A stretch of 64,000 nucleotides of DNA from Acidiphilium iwatense (GCF_021556475.1 NZ_JAKGBZ010000012.1:38944-102943); one strand, 5' to 3'; numbered from the stretch's first letter, positions 37,235 through 46,539 are shown. Made by a program: numbers and translations. The notes: generated by a model from the sequence alone, not told the origin.

Positions 37235-38227
37235 ATGACCGGCGCCAGCCTCGCCTTCGCCGACCCCGCCTACGCCAAGCTCGCCTCGCATATCCCGCCG
37301 GCCGAATGGGTGCTCATGCACGAGGATATCACCGCGATCCGCGTCCTCAAACGCGACCGCGACGCCATCATCCTCGCCCATAACTATCAGACGCCGGAGA
37401 TTTATCATGGGGTGGCCGATATCGTGGGCGACAGCCTGGCCCTCGCCCGCGAAGCGATGCGCGCGAAAGCCGCGGTGATTGTTCTCGCCGGGGTGCATTT
37501 CATGGCCGAGACCGCGAAGCTGCTGAACCCTGACAAAACCGTGCTGATCCCGGATTCCCGCGCCGGCTGCTCGCTCGCCGAGAGCATCACCGCCGCCGAC
37601 GTGCGCGCATTGCGCGCCCGGCATCCCGGCCTGCCGGTCATCGCCTATGTGAACACCTCGGCCGCCGTGAAAGCCGAGGTCGATTACTGCTGCACTTCGG
37701 CGAATGCGCGGAAAGTCGTTGAATTCGCGGCAAACCAGGCCGGGACCGACGCCGTGATCATGCTGCCTGACCGGTTCCTCGCCGCCAATACCGCCCGCGA
37801 AACACAAATCCGCATCATCGCGTGGGACGGCGCGTGCGAGGTGCATGAACGCTTCACCCAGGCCGATATCGCCCAGGTCCGCGCCCAATATGCTGATGTC
37901 GTGGTTCTCGCCCACCCCGAATGCCCCGAGGAGGTGGTCGCCGCGTCCGACTTCGCCGGATCGACCGCCGCAATGGCCGATTATGTCGCCCGCCACCAGC
38001 CGAAGCGGGTCGCCCTGATCACCGAATGCTCGATGAGCGACAATATCGCCTCGGCCAATCCCGGCACCGAATTCGTCAAGCCGTGCAATCTCTGCCCGCA
38101 CATGAAACGGATTTCGCTCCACAAGATACGAACCGCTCTTGGGACGATGAGCGAAGCCGTGACGATCGATCCCGATCTTGCCGTCCGCGCTCGCCGATCG
38201 GTCGAAAGAATGCTCGCAATTCCATGA
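37235..38227 (+). CDS. nadA: Quinolinate synthase
   Basis: This 330-residue [4Fe-4S] enzyme condenses iminoaspartate with dihydroxyacetone phosphate to quinolinate, the second step of de novo NAD synthesis. Three cluster cysteines are present in SRAGCSLAES (about 112), VDYCCTSAN and KPCNLCPHMKRI. The YVNTSAAVKAEVDYCC and TEFVKPCNLC segments are typical. The ATG at 37235 has AAGGAG upstream. The stop overlaps nadB (ATGA). Confidence 0.95.
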   Translation: MTGASLAFADPAYAKLASHIPPAEWVLMHEDITAIRVLKRDRDAIILAHNYQTPEIYHGVADIVGDSLALAREAMRAKAAVIVLAGVHFMAETAKLLNPDKTVLIPDSRAGCSLAESITAADVRALRARHPGLPVIAYVNTSAAVKAEVDYCCTSANARKVVEFAANQAGTDAVIMLPDRFLAANTARETQIRIIAWDGACEVHERFTQADIAQVRAQYADVVVLAHPECPEEVVAASDFAGSTAAMADYVARHQPKRVALITECSMSDNIASANPGTEFVKPCNLCPHMKRISLHKIRTALGTMSEAVTIDPDLAVRARRSVERMLAIP

Positions 38228-39678
38228 CAACAAAATACATTATCGGTGCCGGCGTCGCCGGGCTCGCGGCGGCGTTGGCCATGACGCCCGAACCCGTCAT
38301 GCTCATCACCGCGGGCACGCTCGATGAAGGTGCCGCGAGCCTGTGGTCACAAGGCGGCATCGCCGCCGCGACCGGCGACGACGACAGCGTCGCCCTTCAC
38401 GCAGCCGACACCATCGCGGCCGGCGACGGACTCTGCGATCCCGAAGCCGTTTCTCGCATCGTCGGCGCCGGCCCCCGCGTGATCGAGCGGCTGCGCGGGC
38501 TCGGCGTGGCGTTCAACGCCGGGCTCGGCCTGGAAGCCGCGCATTCGCGGCGTCGCATCGTCCATGTCCAGGACCGCACCGGGCTTGCGATCACCACCGC
38601 CCTCGCCCGTGCGGTGCAGTCGGCGCCGCATATCACGATCCTGGAACGGACCCGAGCGATCCGGCTTCACACCGTCGAACGCCGCATCGCCGGGCTCTGG
38701 ATCGAGCGCAACGGAAACCTCCGCTTTCTGCCGAGCGATTCGGTGCTGATCGCGACCGGCGGCGTCGGCGCACTGTATCACCACACCAGCAACCCGGACG
38801 GTGCCACCGGCTCCGGCCTCGCCCTCGCCGCGCGTGCCGGCGCCATCCTCCGCGACCTCGAATTCGTCCAGTTCCACCCGACCGGGCTCGATACCGGGCT
38901 CACCCCGATGCCTCTCATTTCGGAAGCGGTTCGCGGCGAAGGCGCCATGCTGATCGACGAGACCGGCGCCCGCTTCACCAAGGAACTCGCCCCGCGCGAC
39001 ACCGTTTCGCGCGCGGTGTTCCGCCATCTGGCGGAGGGTCATCGGGTGTTTCTCGACGCCACCCATCTCGGCGCCCGGTTCGCCGTGCGTTTCCCGGCGA
39101 TCGACGCGGCCTGCCGCGCCTCCGGCATCGACCCGGCGGCCCAGCCGATCCCGATCCGCCCGGTCGCGCATTACCATATGGGCGGAATCGCCGTTGATGC
39201 GGCGGCCCAGACCAGCGTCGATGGTCTGTTCGCCGCCGGCGAAGCCGCCTGCACCGGCCTGCACGGCGCGAACCGGCTTGCCAGCAACTCCCTCCTCGAA
39301 GCTTTCGTGACGGGCGAGTCGGCTGGGCTCGCAATGGCGAGGCTCGATCATCGCACCCCGTGCAAACCGCCCGAACCGCCAATGCGCGACGTCATCACCG
39401 CCATCCGCGGTCTCGTCAGCCGGCATCTCGGCGTGCTGCGCGACGGCACCGGACTCGCGACACTGATTTCCGCCACGGCGCCCCGCGCCGAAACCTCCGA
39501 CGCCGCCCTGATCGCGCTGATGATGGCGGTCGCCGCGTTCGATCGGCGGGAAAGCCGCGGCGGCCACGCCCGCACCGACTTTCCGTGCCGCGCCGCGACC
39601 GCGCGTCCCTCCACCCTCACCATGGCACAGGCGCTGGCACGCGCCGCCGCGATCACGTCCATCAGGCACGCGGCATGA
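38224..39678 (+). CDS. nadB: L-aspartate oxidase
   Basis: This 484-residue flavoenzyme oxidises L-aspartate to iminoaspartate for NadA. The FAD motif [13 protein letters not shown] lies at residues 6-18, [11 protein letters not shown] at about 39-49, and the catalytic region VQFHPTGL and [14 protein letters not shown] in the middle. [10 protein letters not shown] and [16 protein letters not shown] are the conserved C-terminal motifs. It overlaps nadA and nadC by 4 bp each. Confidence 0.95.
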   Translation: MTTKYIIGAGVAGLAAALAMTPEPVMLITAGTLDEGAASLWSQGGIAAATGDDDSVALHAADTIAAGDGLCDPEAVSRIVGAGPRVIERLRGLGVAFNAGLGLEAAHSRRRIVHVQDRTGLAITTALARAVQSAPHITILERTRAIRLHTVERRIAGLWIERNGNLRFLPSDSVLIATGGVGALYHHTSNPDGATGSGLALAARAGAILRDLEFVQFHPTGLDTGLTPMPLISEAVRGEGAMLIDETGARFTKELAPRDTVSRAVFRHLAEGHRVFLDATHLGARFAVRFPAIDAACRASGIDPAAQPIPIRPVAHYHMGGIAVDAAAQTSVDGLFAAGEAACTGLHGANRLASNSLLEAFVTGESAGLAMARLDHRTPCKPPEPPMRDVITAIRGLVSRHLGVLRDGTGLATLISATAPRAETSDAALIALMMAVAAFDRRESRGGHARTDFPCRAATARPSTLTMAQALARAAAITSIRHAA

Positions 39679-40520
39679 CGCCGCTGCCGCGCATCATGAT
39701 CGAACCTCTGGTGCGCGCGGCACTCCTGGAAGACCTCGGCCGCGCGGGCGACATCACCGCCGATGCGGTCATCCCCGAGGACACAACCGCGCGAGTCGCT
39801 TTCGTCGCGCGCGAAGCCGGCGTGATCGCCGGGCTCGACTGTACCGCGATCGCGTTTTTGCTCCTCGATTCCACTCTCACACTCGACGTCCGAATCCCCG
39901 ACGGCAAAACCGTCGCTCCCGGCGATGTGATCGCGACCATCGAAGGTCGTGCCCGGCCGATCCTCTCCGCCGAGCGGGTCGCGCTCAATTTCCTCGGTCA
40001 GTTATCCGGCGTGGCGACCGCCACGTCCGGCATCGTCACCGCCATCGCCCACACACGCGCGAAACTCGCCTGCACGCGCAAAACCATCCCCGGCCTGCGC
40101 GCCCTGCAGAAATACGCGGTGCGCTGCGGCGGCGGCGCGAATCACCGCTTCGGCCTGGATGACGCGGTGCTCATCAAGGACAATCATATCGCCATCGCCG
40201 GCGGTGTCGGCATCGCGGTGCGCCGGGCGCGCCAATCCGTCGGGCATCTGGTCAAAATCGAATGTGAGGTCGAAACCCTCGATCAGCTCACCGAGGCGCT
40301 GGACGCAGGGGCAGATGCCGTGCTGCTCGACAACATGGACCTCGCAGCGCTGCAAAACGCCGTCACCATCATCGGCGGCAAAGCGATCGCCGAAGCTTCC
40401 GGCCGGATCACGCCGGAAACCGCACCCGCGATCGCGGAAACCGGCGTCGATCTCATCTCGGCCGGCTGGCTGACCCATAGTGCACGGGTGCTGGATATCG
40501 GTCTCGATTTCATGACATAA
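39675..40520 (+). CDS. nadC: Nicotinate-nucleotide pyrophosphorylase (carboxylating)
   Basis: This 281-residue enzyme is quinolinate phosphoribosyltransferase, converting quinolinate and PRPP to nicotinate mononucleotide. [14 protein letters not shown], the [16 protein letters not shown] helix, [23 protein letters not shown] and [15 protein letters not shown] are the family landmarks. It is the third gene of the nadABC operon, with nadD encoded separately at 45.4 kb. Confidence 0.95.
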   Translation: MTPLPRIMIEPLVRAALLEDLGRAGDITADAVIPEDTTARVAFVAREAGVIAGLDCTAIAFLLLDSTLTLDVRIPDGKTVAPGDVIATIEGRARPILSAERVALNFLGQLSGVATATSGIVTAIAHTRAKLACTRKTIPGLRALQKYAVRCGGGANHRFGLDDAVLIKDNHIAIAGGVGIAVRRARQSVGHLVKIECEVETLDQLTEALDAGADAVLLDNMDLAALQNAVTIIGGKAIAEASGRITPETAPAIAETGVDLISAGWLTHSARVLDIGLDFMT

Positions 40521-40526
40521 ACGGGC

Positions 40527-41009
40527 ATGACCCGTTCTCCCTTCATGATCGCTTCCCTCCTCGGTGCCGCCGGGTTGATTCCGTTCCTCGTGGCCCTCGT
40601 GGTGATCGTCACCCGGCCGCTCAACGCGCCGGCCGCGACCGTCGCGATGATCGACTACGGCGCCTGCATCCTTGCCTTTCTCGGTGCGGTGCATTGGGGT
40701 TTTGCCCTCGAACCCGGCGGCGTGGTCACTGACTCGAAGCTCAACCACCAGCGTCTCACCTTCGGCGTCGTGCCCGCCCTGATCGGCTGGGTAGCACTTC
40801 TGGCCCTCACCCTGACTTCCGCACCCCGCCTCGCGATCGCCATCCTGATCGCCGGCTTCTTCGCGACCGTCGTAGGCGAAACCGTAGGGCGCGGGCGCAA
40901 CCTCGTCGCCTCGAACTATCTCGCGATGCGCTGGACGGTCTCGATCGTAGTGCTCGCGGTTCTGCTGATCACGCTGTTCATCCAGTTGATCGGCATGCGC
41001 CACGCATGA
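40527..41009 (+). CDS. DUF3429 membrane protein
   Basis: This 160-residue protein has about five hydrophobic helices and the DUF3429 segments DYGACILAFLGAVHWGFAL and LTFGVVPALIGWVALL. Function is unknown. It starts 6 bp after nadC and may be read from the nad operon. The hairpins at 41027-41142 follow it. Confidence 0.78.
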   Translation: MTRSPFMIASLLGAAGLIPFLVALVVIVTRPLNAPAATVAMIDYGACILAFLGAVHWGFALEPGGVVTDSKLNHQRLTFGVVPALIGWVALLALTLTSAPRLAIAILIAGFFATVVGETVGRGRNLVASNYLAMRWTVSIVVLAVLLITLFIQLIGMRHA

Positions 41010-41026
41010 AAGGGGTGCCGACACGT

Positions 41027-41061
41027 AATACCATGTCTCGCTGATCGCGACCCATGGTATT
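41027..41061. repeat. Palindromic element 1 (AATACCATG...CATGGTATT)
   Basis: AATACCATG (41027-41035) and CATGGTATT (41053-41061) are perfect 9-bp arms around a 17-nt loop. It lies just after the DUF3429 gene and could act as its transcription end or be a small repeated element. The ATACCA/TGGTAT ends match two other palindromes in this window. Confidence 0.6.
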
Positions 41062-41102
41062 CGCTCTTTGTGTTCGCGCGCGCCGCCCGCCAACCCGCGC
41101 GC

Positions 41103-41142
41103 ATACCAAATCTCATGAGTCGAGATTCATGAGATTTGGTAT
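41103..41142. repeat. Palindromic element 2 (16-bp arms, ATACCA...TGGTAT)
   Basis: ATACCAAATCTCATGA (41103-41118) and TCATGAGATTTGGTAT (41127-41142) are perfect 16-bp arms around GTCGAGAT. It is too long and too exact to be chance. It sits between convergent genes (DUF3429 and GYD), where it could end both transcripts, though it lacks a T-run. A mobile REP-like repeat is the alternative. The rest of 41143-41252 shows no gene. Confidence 0.75.
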
Positions 41143-41252
41143 AACATGCCTTTGTCACCGGCCATGCCTTCGCGCCGAAAGCGCAGCGCATTCCAGGCGC
41201 CGACCGAGCGTCCCAAACGCTATCCCCGAGCCCTTCGCTCCGCTCGCCTAGC

Positions 41253-41537
41253 TCACTTGGCAGCCTTCTTGACCGCCGCTTCGAAGCTCTTCGGCTCGAA
41301 GGCGGGGAGGCTTTCGATGCGACCGAAGCCCTGACCGGCATACCATACCGAGAAGCTCAGCATCGCTTCCGCATCCGGCACGTCCACGACGTCCACGAAA
41401 TCGTACTTGCCTTGGGTGTAGTGGATGCTCTCGAGCTTGATGCCCAGTTCCTTGAGCTTCGCTTCCGCTTTCTTCAGCCGATCCGCCTGCTTGCCGGCCC
41501 ACGCCGCGTCCAACCTGCCGAGCAGCACATATTTCAT
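41253..41537 (-). CDS. GYD domain protein
   Basis: This 94-residue protein is of the GYD family (YVLLGRLDAAW...GIKLESIHYTQGKYDFVDVVDVPDAEAMLSFSV). These small proteins adopt a ferredoxin-like alpha/beta fold and are of unknown function. The ATG at 41537 has GGGAG eight bases upstream. It is monocistronic. Confidence 0.8.
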   Translation of the reverse strand: MKYVLLGRLDAAWAGKQADRLKKAEAKLKELGIKLESIHYTQGKYDFVDVVDVPDAEAMLSFSVWYAGQGFGRIESLPAFEPKSFEAAVKKAAK

Positions 41538-41901
41538 GGCCGTTCTCCCTTTGTTTTTCCTTGCGCACTGCGAGGTGAAATCGAGGATAGTCCTTGCTGG
41601 CAATGAACTTCAAGAAAAAGACCCGTGCGAAAGGAGCGTTTACGTACGTATGTCCGAAAATCAAGAAATGATCGGACAAGTTCAAAATATCCGGGAGCCA
41701 AATCAACCGATGAGATCGCGGCCAAACCAGTTTTCGGACGGGAAAACGGACAAATGCTCCGACCTCGTTCGCGTCTGGCGTCCGTAAATTCACTTCCGTG
41801 TCCGGACCTCTGAAAGAATTCACGAAAGCGTGATATACCCCTCCGAAATCATGCCATAATCGCGATCTATCCAATCGACCGTCAGATTGGAGGTCGTGAC
41901 C
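41538..41901. other. Gene-free, low-GC interval with repeated CGGAC/GTCCG motifs
   Basis: These 364 bp are AT-richer than the surroundings and hold no convincing gene. CGGAC or its complement occurs at least five times between about 41650 and 41815, as in ATCGGACAAG, TTCGGACGGG, ACGGACAAAT, GCGTCCGTAA and GTGTCCGGACCT. It may be a decayed insertion or an operator-rich promoter region. Confidence 0.4.
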
Positions 41902-42192
41902 ATGCGTCGATCAACTTTGGTTCTTGGCGGTATAATGGCAGCCGGGCTCGCTCTTGGCGCGATCGGCACCGCCCATGCCGACTGGGACGATGGCCCGAGC
42001 TTTTCCATCGGCTTCGCTGGCCCGCCGATGTATTACGCACCGCCGCCCCCGCCAGTCTACTACGCACCACCGCCGCCGGCGTACTACGCGCCCCCGCCGC
42101 CGGTCTATTATGCCCCGCCCCCGCCGGCGTACTACACGCCCGCCTTCCCGGCCGGCCTGTCCTTCGGCATCACCCTGCCGCTGAACCGCTGA
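41902..42192 (+). CDS. Secreted Pro/Tyr-repeat protein
   Basis: This 96-residue protein has a clear signal peptide (MRRSTLVLGGIMAAGLALGA, cleavage likely after AHA at 26). A tract from about 44 to 80 is built of a YYAPPPP[AV] unit repeated about four times, followed by a hydrophobic tail. Similar small exported Pro/Tyr-rich proteins are common in alphaproteobacteria and lack a defined role; surface or cell-wall association is the usual guess. The ATG at 41902 has GGAGG eight bases upstream. Confidence 0.8.
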   Translation: MRRSTLVLGGIMAAGLALGAIGTAHADWDDGPSFSIGFAGPPMYYAPPPPPVYYAPPPPAYYAPPPPVYYAPPPPAYYTPAFPAGLSFGITLPLNR

Positions 42193-42193
42193 G

Positions 42194-42952
42194 TCAGATC
42201 GCCGGTTCGCCGCGGACCGGCGTGATCCCCTGGGACACGATCAGAAGCTCCGCCTCGGCGATCGCTGCATCCAGCGCCGCCGCGTCGGTGCCCTTGGCGA
42301 CGATCGCGACACCGCCGCCGCTCTCGCGGTAGAACGGATAGCTGCCGAGATCGAGCATCGGAAAGCGCTGCTGGATCGCGCCGAGCCCAGCGGCGATGCT
42401 GCCTTCCTTAATTCGCAGGCCATGCACCGCGCGCATCGAAATCGGCGTCCCGCGCCCGAGTTTCTGTTCGAGGGTTCCGAACATCGACTGCATGATTTTG
42501 GGCACGCCGGCCATGACATGCACATTGCCGATCGAGAACCCCGGCGCGATCGAGATCGCGTTGGGAATCGGCACGGCGCCGCGCGGCATCATTGCCATGC
42601 GCTGCCGGGCCGCATTGAAATTTTCGGCGCCCAGATGGCGCTCCAGCGCGTCCCAGGTCGCCTGATGCTTTTGCCACGGCACGCCGAACGCCTCGGCGAC
42701 GCATTCGCTGGTGATGTCGTCATGGGTCGGACCGATTCCGCCGGTGGTGAACAGATTGTCGTAGGCGGCGCGCAATTCGTTCACCGCCCGGATGATCCGC
42801 GCCGGCACATCCGGCACCACCCGCACCTCTTCGAGCTTGTGGCCGAGGGCGGCGAGGCGCTCGGCGATGAATTTCACGTTCACGTCCTGGGTGCGGCCGG
42901 AAAGAATCTCGTTGCCGATGATCAGAATCGCGGCGGTCGGGTTATCGGCCAT
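42194..42952 (-). CDS. CinA/MoaB-like molybdopterin-binding domain protein
   Basis: This 252-residue protein starts with a molybdopterin-binding (MoCF) fold: ILIIGNEILSGRTQDVN (about 9-25) and LFTTGGIGPTHDDITSECVAEAFGVP (about 67-92). VHVMAGVPKIMQSMFGTL (about 144) is the CinA-type continuation. It corresponds to the N-terminal part of CinA without the amidase domain. The family is often called competence/damage-inducible protein A-like, and some members are nucleotide pyrophosphatases. It is 6 bp downstream of the GNAT-NUDIX gene. Confidence 0.85.
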   Translation of the reverse strand: MADNPTAAILIIGNEILSGRTQDVNVKFIAERLAALGHKLEEVRVVPDVPARIIRAVNELRAAYDNLFTTGGIGPTHDDITSECVAEAFGVPWQKHQATWDALERHLGAENFNAARQRMAMMPRGAVPIPNAISIAPGFSIGNVHVMAGVPKIMQSMFGTLEQKLGRGTPISMRAVHGLRIKEGSIAAGLGAIQQRFPMLDLGSYPFYRESGGGVAIVAKGTDAAALDAAIAEAELLIVSQGITPVRGEPAI

Positions 42953-42958
42953 AAGTCC

Positions 42959-43984
42959 TCACAGAAAATCGCGCAGCAATGGGATCAGCGGCCGGTCGGC
43001 CGGCGGCATCGGGTATTCGTCGAGCCGCGCGGGGGAAACCCAGGCGAGTGTCTGGCCCTCCCGCGCCTCGGGCGCGCCGCGCCAGCGCCGGCAGAGATAG
43101 AGCGGCATGAGCAGATGGAAAGCCTCATAGGCATGGGACGCGAAGGCGAACGGCGCCAGATCGGCCTCGCGCACCGCAACGCCGATTTCTTCAGCAAGCT
43201 CACGCACCAATGCCGCCTCCGGCGTTTCGCCTGCCACCAGCTTGCCGCCGGGAAACTCCCACAGCCCCGCAAGCTTCTTGCCCTCCGGCCGGCGCGCCAG
43301 CAGAATATCGCCCCGCTTGTCGACCAGCGCGCAGGCGGCGACCGTGAGCAGCGGTTTCATGGCATCGATCATGCGTCCTGACCCTGATACTTCCTGGGAT
43401 GTTTCGGGATCGCGAAACGCCAGCGCCTCACGGGTGATCGCGAAATGGCGCACCGGCAGGCGCTCGCCCGGCCGGCCGATGAAGCGTGCCCGGCCGGTTC
43501 CGGTTTCGGCGAAGCCGATCCGCCGCAGCACCGCGAGCGAGGCCGCATTGTCCTCCGCCACCGTGGCGGCGATCGTCGCGACCGGCAGTTCTGCGAAACC
43601 CCAGCGGATCAACTGGCCGGCCGCCTCGCGCGCATGGCCCTTGCCCCAGTGGCGCCGGCCGAGCCAGTAGCCGAGCGAGGCGCTATCGCCCGATTTCGCC
43701 AGCCGCAGCCCGGCGCTGCCGATCATCGCGCCGCTCGCGGCATCGAGAATCGCGAACTCATAGGCACGCCCCGCCGCGCGGTCGGCGATCGCGGTGTCGA
43801 TCCACGCGCGGGCGAGCGATTCGGGATAGGGAAACGGCGCCTCCGGCAGCAGGCGGCAGATTTCCCAGTCATTGATCAGAAGATGGAATCGCGCGGCATC
43901 CCCGGCTTCGAGCCGGCGCAGCGCCGTGGATGCGGCAGATGCCGTCGTCCCGGCGCGGTCGGCGATGGCGAACAGATCGGACAC
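42959..43984 (-). CDS. Bifunctional GNAT acetyltransferase / MutT-type NUDIX hydrolase
   Basis: This 341-residue fusion has two domains. Residues about 20-175 form a GNAT domain of the RimJ/RimL type (LGYWLGRRHWGKGHAREAAGQLIRW; NAASLAVLRRIGFAETG). Residues about 210-341 form a MutT-like NUDIX domain with the box GETPEAALVRELAEEIGV and the lead LLARRPEGKKLAGLWEFPGGKL. The latter is typical of 8-oxo-dGTP diphosphatases. The linker is short and in frame. The GTG at 43984 has AAGGGG upstream. An internal ATG (MIDAMKPLLT) could give a separate MutT product. Confidence 0.85.
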   Translation of the reverse strand: MSDLFAIADRAGTTASAASTALRRLEAGDAARFHLLINDWEICRLLPEAPFPYPESLARAWIDTAIADRAAGRAYEFAILDAASGAMIGSAGLRLAKSGDSASLGYWLGRRHWGKGHAREAAGQLIRWGFAELPVATIAATVAEDNAASLAVLRRIGFAETGTGRARFIGRPGERLPVRHFAITREALAFRDPETSQEVSGSGRMIDAMKPLLTVAACALVDKRGDILLARRPEGKKLAGLWEFPGGKLVAGETPEAALVRELAEEIGVAVREADLAPFAFASHAYEAFHLLMPLYLCRRWRGAPEAREGQTLAWVSPARLDEYPMPPADRPLIPLLRDFL

Positions 43985-44120
43985 GTAACCCCTTGCTGAT
44001 CGATGGACGGACCCGGACCGGGATAGCCGGTCCGAAGCCGCGCCGGAAGGGCAATCCTGCCACGTTGCACCCGAATCTCGGGCGGTTGATTTGCGCGCGC
44101 GGCAGGCGCAACCATTGGCG

Positions 44121-45383
44121 ATGGACATGAAGCTGGACCCCAACGAGATCGTCCTGCGCGAAGCCGCCGAAGCGGCGCGCGCGGCGAGCAGCGCCCTGGC
44201 CCAGACCCCGGCCGCGCTGCGCGATGCCGCGCTGCGCGAAGCCGCCGCGGCGCTGCGCCGTCATGCGCCGGACATCCTCGCCGCCAATGCCCAGGACATC
44301 GCGACCTCTACCGGAACCGAAGCGTTCCGCGACCGCCTGCTCCTGACCGAGGCGCGAATCGCGGCGATGACGGAAGGGATCGAAACCGTCGCCGCTCTGC
44401 CCGACCCGCTGGACCGCACCCTCGCGAAGTGGACCAGGCCGAATGGCCTGGTGATCCGCCGCGTCGCGCAGCCGATCGGCGTGATCGGCATGATCTATGA
44501 AAGCCGGCCGAATGTCGGCGCCGATACCGCCGCGATCTGCCTGAAATCCGGCAACGCCGTCCTGCTCCGCGGCGGCAGCGAGAGTTTCTTCTCTGCCTGC
44601 GCGATCCACGCCGCCTTCGCCGAAGGGCTGCGCGAAACCGGCCTTCCCGAAACCTGCGTGCAGATCGCGCCGACCGCCGATCGCGGCTTCGTCGCCGCCA
44701 TGCTGGCCGGCGCCGGGCTGATCGATCTCATCATCCCGCGCGGCGGCCGCTCCCTGGTCGAGCTTGTGCAGCGCGAGGCACGGGTGCCGGTGCTCGCCCA
44801 TGCGGAAGGGCTGAACCACACCTATGTTCACCAAGCCGCCGACCCCGAAATGGCCCGCCGGGTCGTGGCGAACGCCAAAATGCGCCGCCCCGGCGTATGC
44901 GGCGCCACTGAAACGCTGCTGATCGACGCCGCGATCGCGCCCGGCCTGCTGCCCTCCCTGGTCGCCGATCTCGCCGCACTCGGCTGCGCTTTCCGGGCGT
45001 GCGGCCGGGCACGCGCCATCGTCCCCGCACTTCCCGCCGCGACCGAAGGCGATTTCGATACCGAATGGCTGGACGCGATCCTGTCGGTCAAGGTGGTGGA
45101 CGACATCGACGACGCCCTGGCCCATATCGCACGCCACGGCTCGTCGCACACCGAAGCCATCATCACGGAAGACCGCGCCGCCGCCGGGCGGTTCCTCGCC
45201 GGCATCGACAGCGCGGTCGGAATGTGGAACGCCTCCACCCAGTTCTGCGACGGCGGGGAATTCGGCTTCGGCGCCGAAATCGGCATCGCCACCGGGCGCA
45301 TCCACGCGCGCGGCCCGGTCGGGCCGGAGCAGCTCACCACGTTCCGCTATCAGGTCATCGGGAATGGACAGGTGCGGCCCTGA
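44121..45383 (+). CDS. proA: Glutamate-5-semialdehyde dehydrogenase
   Basis: This 420-residue enzyme reduces gamma-glutamyl phosphate to glutamate semialdehyde in proline synthesis. IGVIGMIYESRPNVGADTAAICLKSGNAVLLRGG is the cofactor region, and MRRPGVCGATETLLI (Cys about 260) carries the catalytic cysteine. HGSSHTEAIITED and NASTQFCDGGEFGFGAEIGI complete the family pattern. The start is ATG 44121, with 44127 as alternative. proB is not adjacent. It precedes nadD-rsfS-rlmH, a common alphaproteobacterial order. Confidence 0.94.
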   Translation: MDMKLDPNEIVLREAAEAARAASSALAQTPAALRDAALREAAAALRRHAPDILAANAQDIATSTGTEAFRDRLLLTEARIAAMTEGIETVAALPDPLDRTLAKWTRPNGLVIRRVAQPIGVIGMIYESRPNVGADTAAICLKSGNAVLLRGGSESFFSACAIHAAFAEGLRETGLPETCVQIAPTADRGFVAAMLAGAGLIDLIIPRGGRSLVELVQREARVPVLAHAEGLNHTYVHQAADPEMARRVVANAKMRRPGVCGATETLLIDAAIAPGLLPSLVADLAALGCAFRACGRARAIVPALPAATEGDFDTEWLDAILSVKVVDDIDDALAHIARHGSSHTEAIITEDRAAAGRFLAGIDSAVGMWNASTQFCDGGEFGFGAEIGIATGRIHARGPVGPEQLTTFRYQVIGNGQVRP

Positions 45384-45394
45384 AGGATCACGCC

Positions 45395-46009
45395 TTGCCG
45401 CGCTTCGGCGACCGGCGCCCTCTGCGAATCGGATTGCTCGGCGGCAGCTTCAATCCCGCCCATGCCGGCCACGCGCATATCGCCAGCGCCGCGCTGCGGC
45501 GCCTCCGCCTCGATCAGATCTGGCTCCTGGTCTCGCCCGGCAATCCCCTGAAGAACGGCAACGGCATGGCGCCGCTCGCGGCACGCCTTGCCTCGGCGCG
45601 GGCGATCGCCGACGGGCGGCGCATCGTCGCCACCGCGATCGAAACCGCGCTCGGCACGCGCTACACCGCCGATACGCTGGCGCAACTGCGCAGGCGGTTT
45701 CCGCGCGCGCGTTTCGTGTGGCTGATGGGAGCGGACAACCTCGCTCAATTGCCGCGCTGGAATCGCTGGCGTGCGATCACCCGCCTGATCCCGATCGCTG
45801 TGCTGCCGCGCCCCGGTGAAACCCGCCGCGCCCTTGCCGGGGCGGCGGCACAGGCGCTGCGCCGGTCGAGGATGCCGCCGCGCCGCGCCGCAACGCTTGC
45901 CGCCCTGCCCGCTCCGGCATGGGCATGGTTGCCGATTCGCGAAAATCCGCTATCAGCCACGGCATTGCGCGCTCATGCCAAAAGCCGTTCTCGAGGAGAA
46001 TTTCCATAG
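45395..46009 (+). CDS. nadD: Nicotinate-nucleotide adenylyltransferase
   Basis: This 204-residue enzyme makes nicotinate adenine dinucleotide from nicotinate mononucleotide and ATP. The nucleotidyl-transferase motif GLLGGSFNPAHAGHAHIA lies at about 14-31, PLKNGNGMAPLAAR in the middle, and the second motif ENPLSATALRAHA near the C-terminus. The best start is a TTG at 45395 with AAGGA seven bases upstream, 12 bp after proA. It serves the same pathway as nadABC, about 5 kb away. Confidence 0.9.
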   Translation: MPRFGDRRPLRIGLLGGSFNPAHAGHAHIASAALRRLRLDQIWLLVSPGNPLKNGNGMAPLAARLASARAIADGRRIVATAIETALGTRYTADTLAQLRRRFPRARFVWLMGADNLAQLPRWNRWRAITRLIPIAVLPRPGETRRALAGAAAQALRRSRMPPRRAATLAALPAPAWAWLPIRENPLSATALRAHAKSRSRGEFP

Positions 46010-46527
46010 CCCGCCCACCGAGCCGCTCGAATCCGCCATCGCCCGCCGCGCGTAAGCCGGCGGCGAAGCGCAAGCCGCCGAAACTCGCCGAAGCCGCCCC
46101 CAAGGCGCCGGGCACGCCGCGCAAGAAAGCCGTGATCGCCGGGCCGAAACCGGCGCGCGCGCATAAAGCGGCGCGGGATAAATCGTCCGACCGGCTGGAG
46201 GCGATGCAGAGCGTCATCACCAGCAGCCTCGCCGACGACAAGGCCGAGAATATCGTCGCACTCGACCTTGCCGGCCGCGCCAGCTTCGCGGATCGCATGG
46301 TGATCGCCACCGGCCTCGCCGACCGGCAGATTTCCGCGATGGCGACCCATCTGATCGAGAAACTGGCCGAACTCGGCGTCAAGCGCGTGCAGACCGAGGG
46401 CGCGGCCGGATCGGACTGGGTACTGGTCGATGCCGGAGACATCGTGGTTCATCTGTTCAAACCGGACTCGCGCACGCTCTACGCGCTCGAAAAAATGTGG
46501 GGTGCGGATCTGGATGATCCCGCCTGA
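45919..46527 (+). CDS. rsfS: Ribosomal silencing factor RsfS
   Basis: The core (about residue 95 to the end: MQSVITSSLADDKAENIVAL, TGLADRQISAMATHLIEKL, SDWVLVDAGDIVVHLF, LYALEKMWG) is the RsfS/Iojap domain. It binds L14 on the 50S subunit and blocks subunit joining in slow growth. It follows nadD and precedes rlmH, the usual order. The start is uncertain. The frame is open through a Lys/Ala/Pro-rich extension to ATG 45919 within nadD; GTG 46132 or ATG 46204 would give a product of usual length. Confidence 0.8.
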   Translation: MGMVADSRKSAISHGIARSCQKPFSRRISIARPPSRSNPPSPAARKPAAKRKPPKLAEAAPKAPGTPRKKAVIAGPKPARAHKAARDKSSDRLEAMQSVITSSLADDKAENIVALDLAGRASFADRMVIATGLADRQISAMATHLIEKLAELGVKRVQTEGAAGSDWVLVDAGDIVVHLFKPDSRTLYALEKMWGADLDDPA

Positions 46528-46539
46528 CCGGAGGCGGAT

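Noticed and set aside
36224..38233. A 669-codon minus-strand frame across the regulator and nadA
   Set aside because: It lies antisense to two recognisable genes and has no domain, ribosome-binding site or family resemblance.
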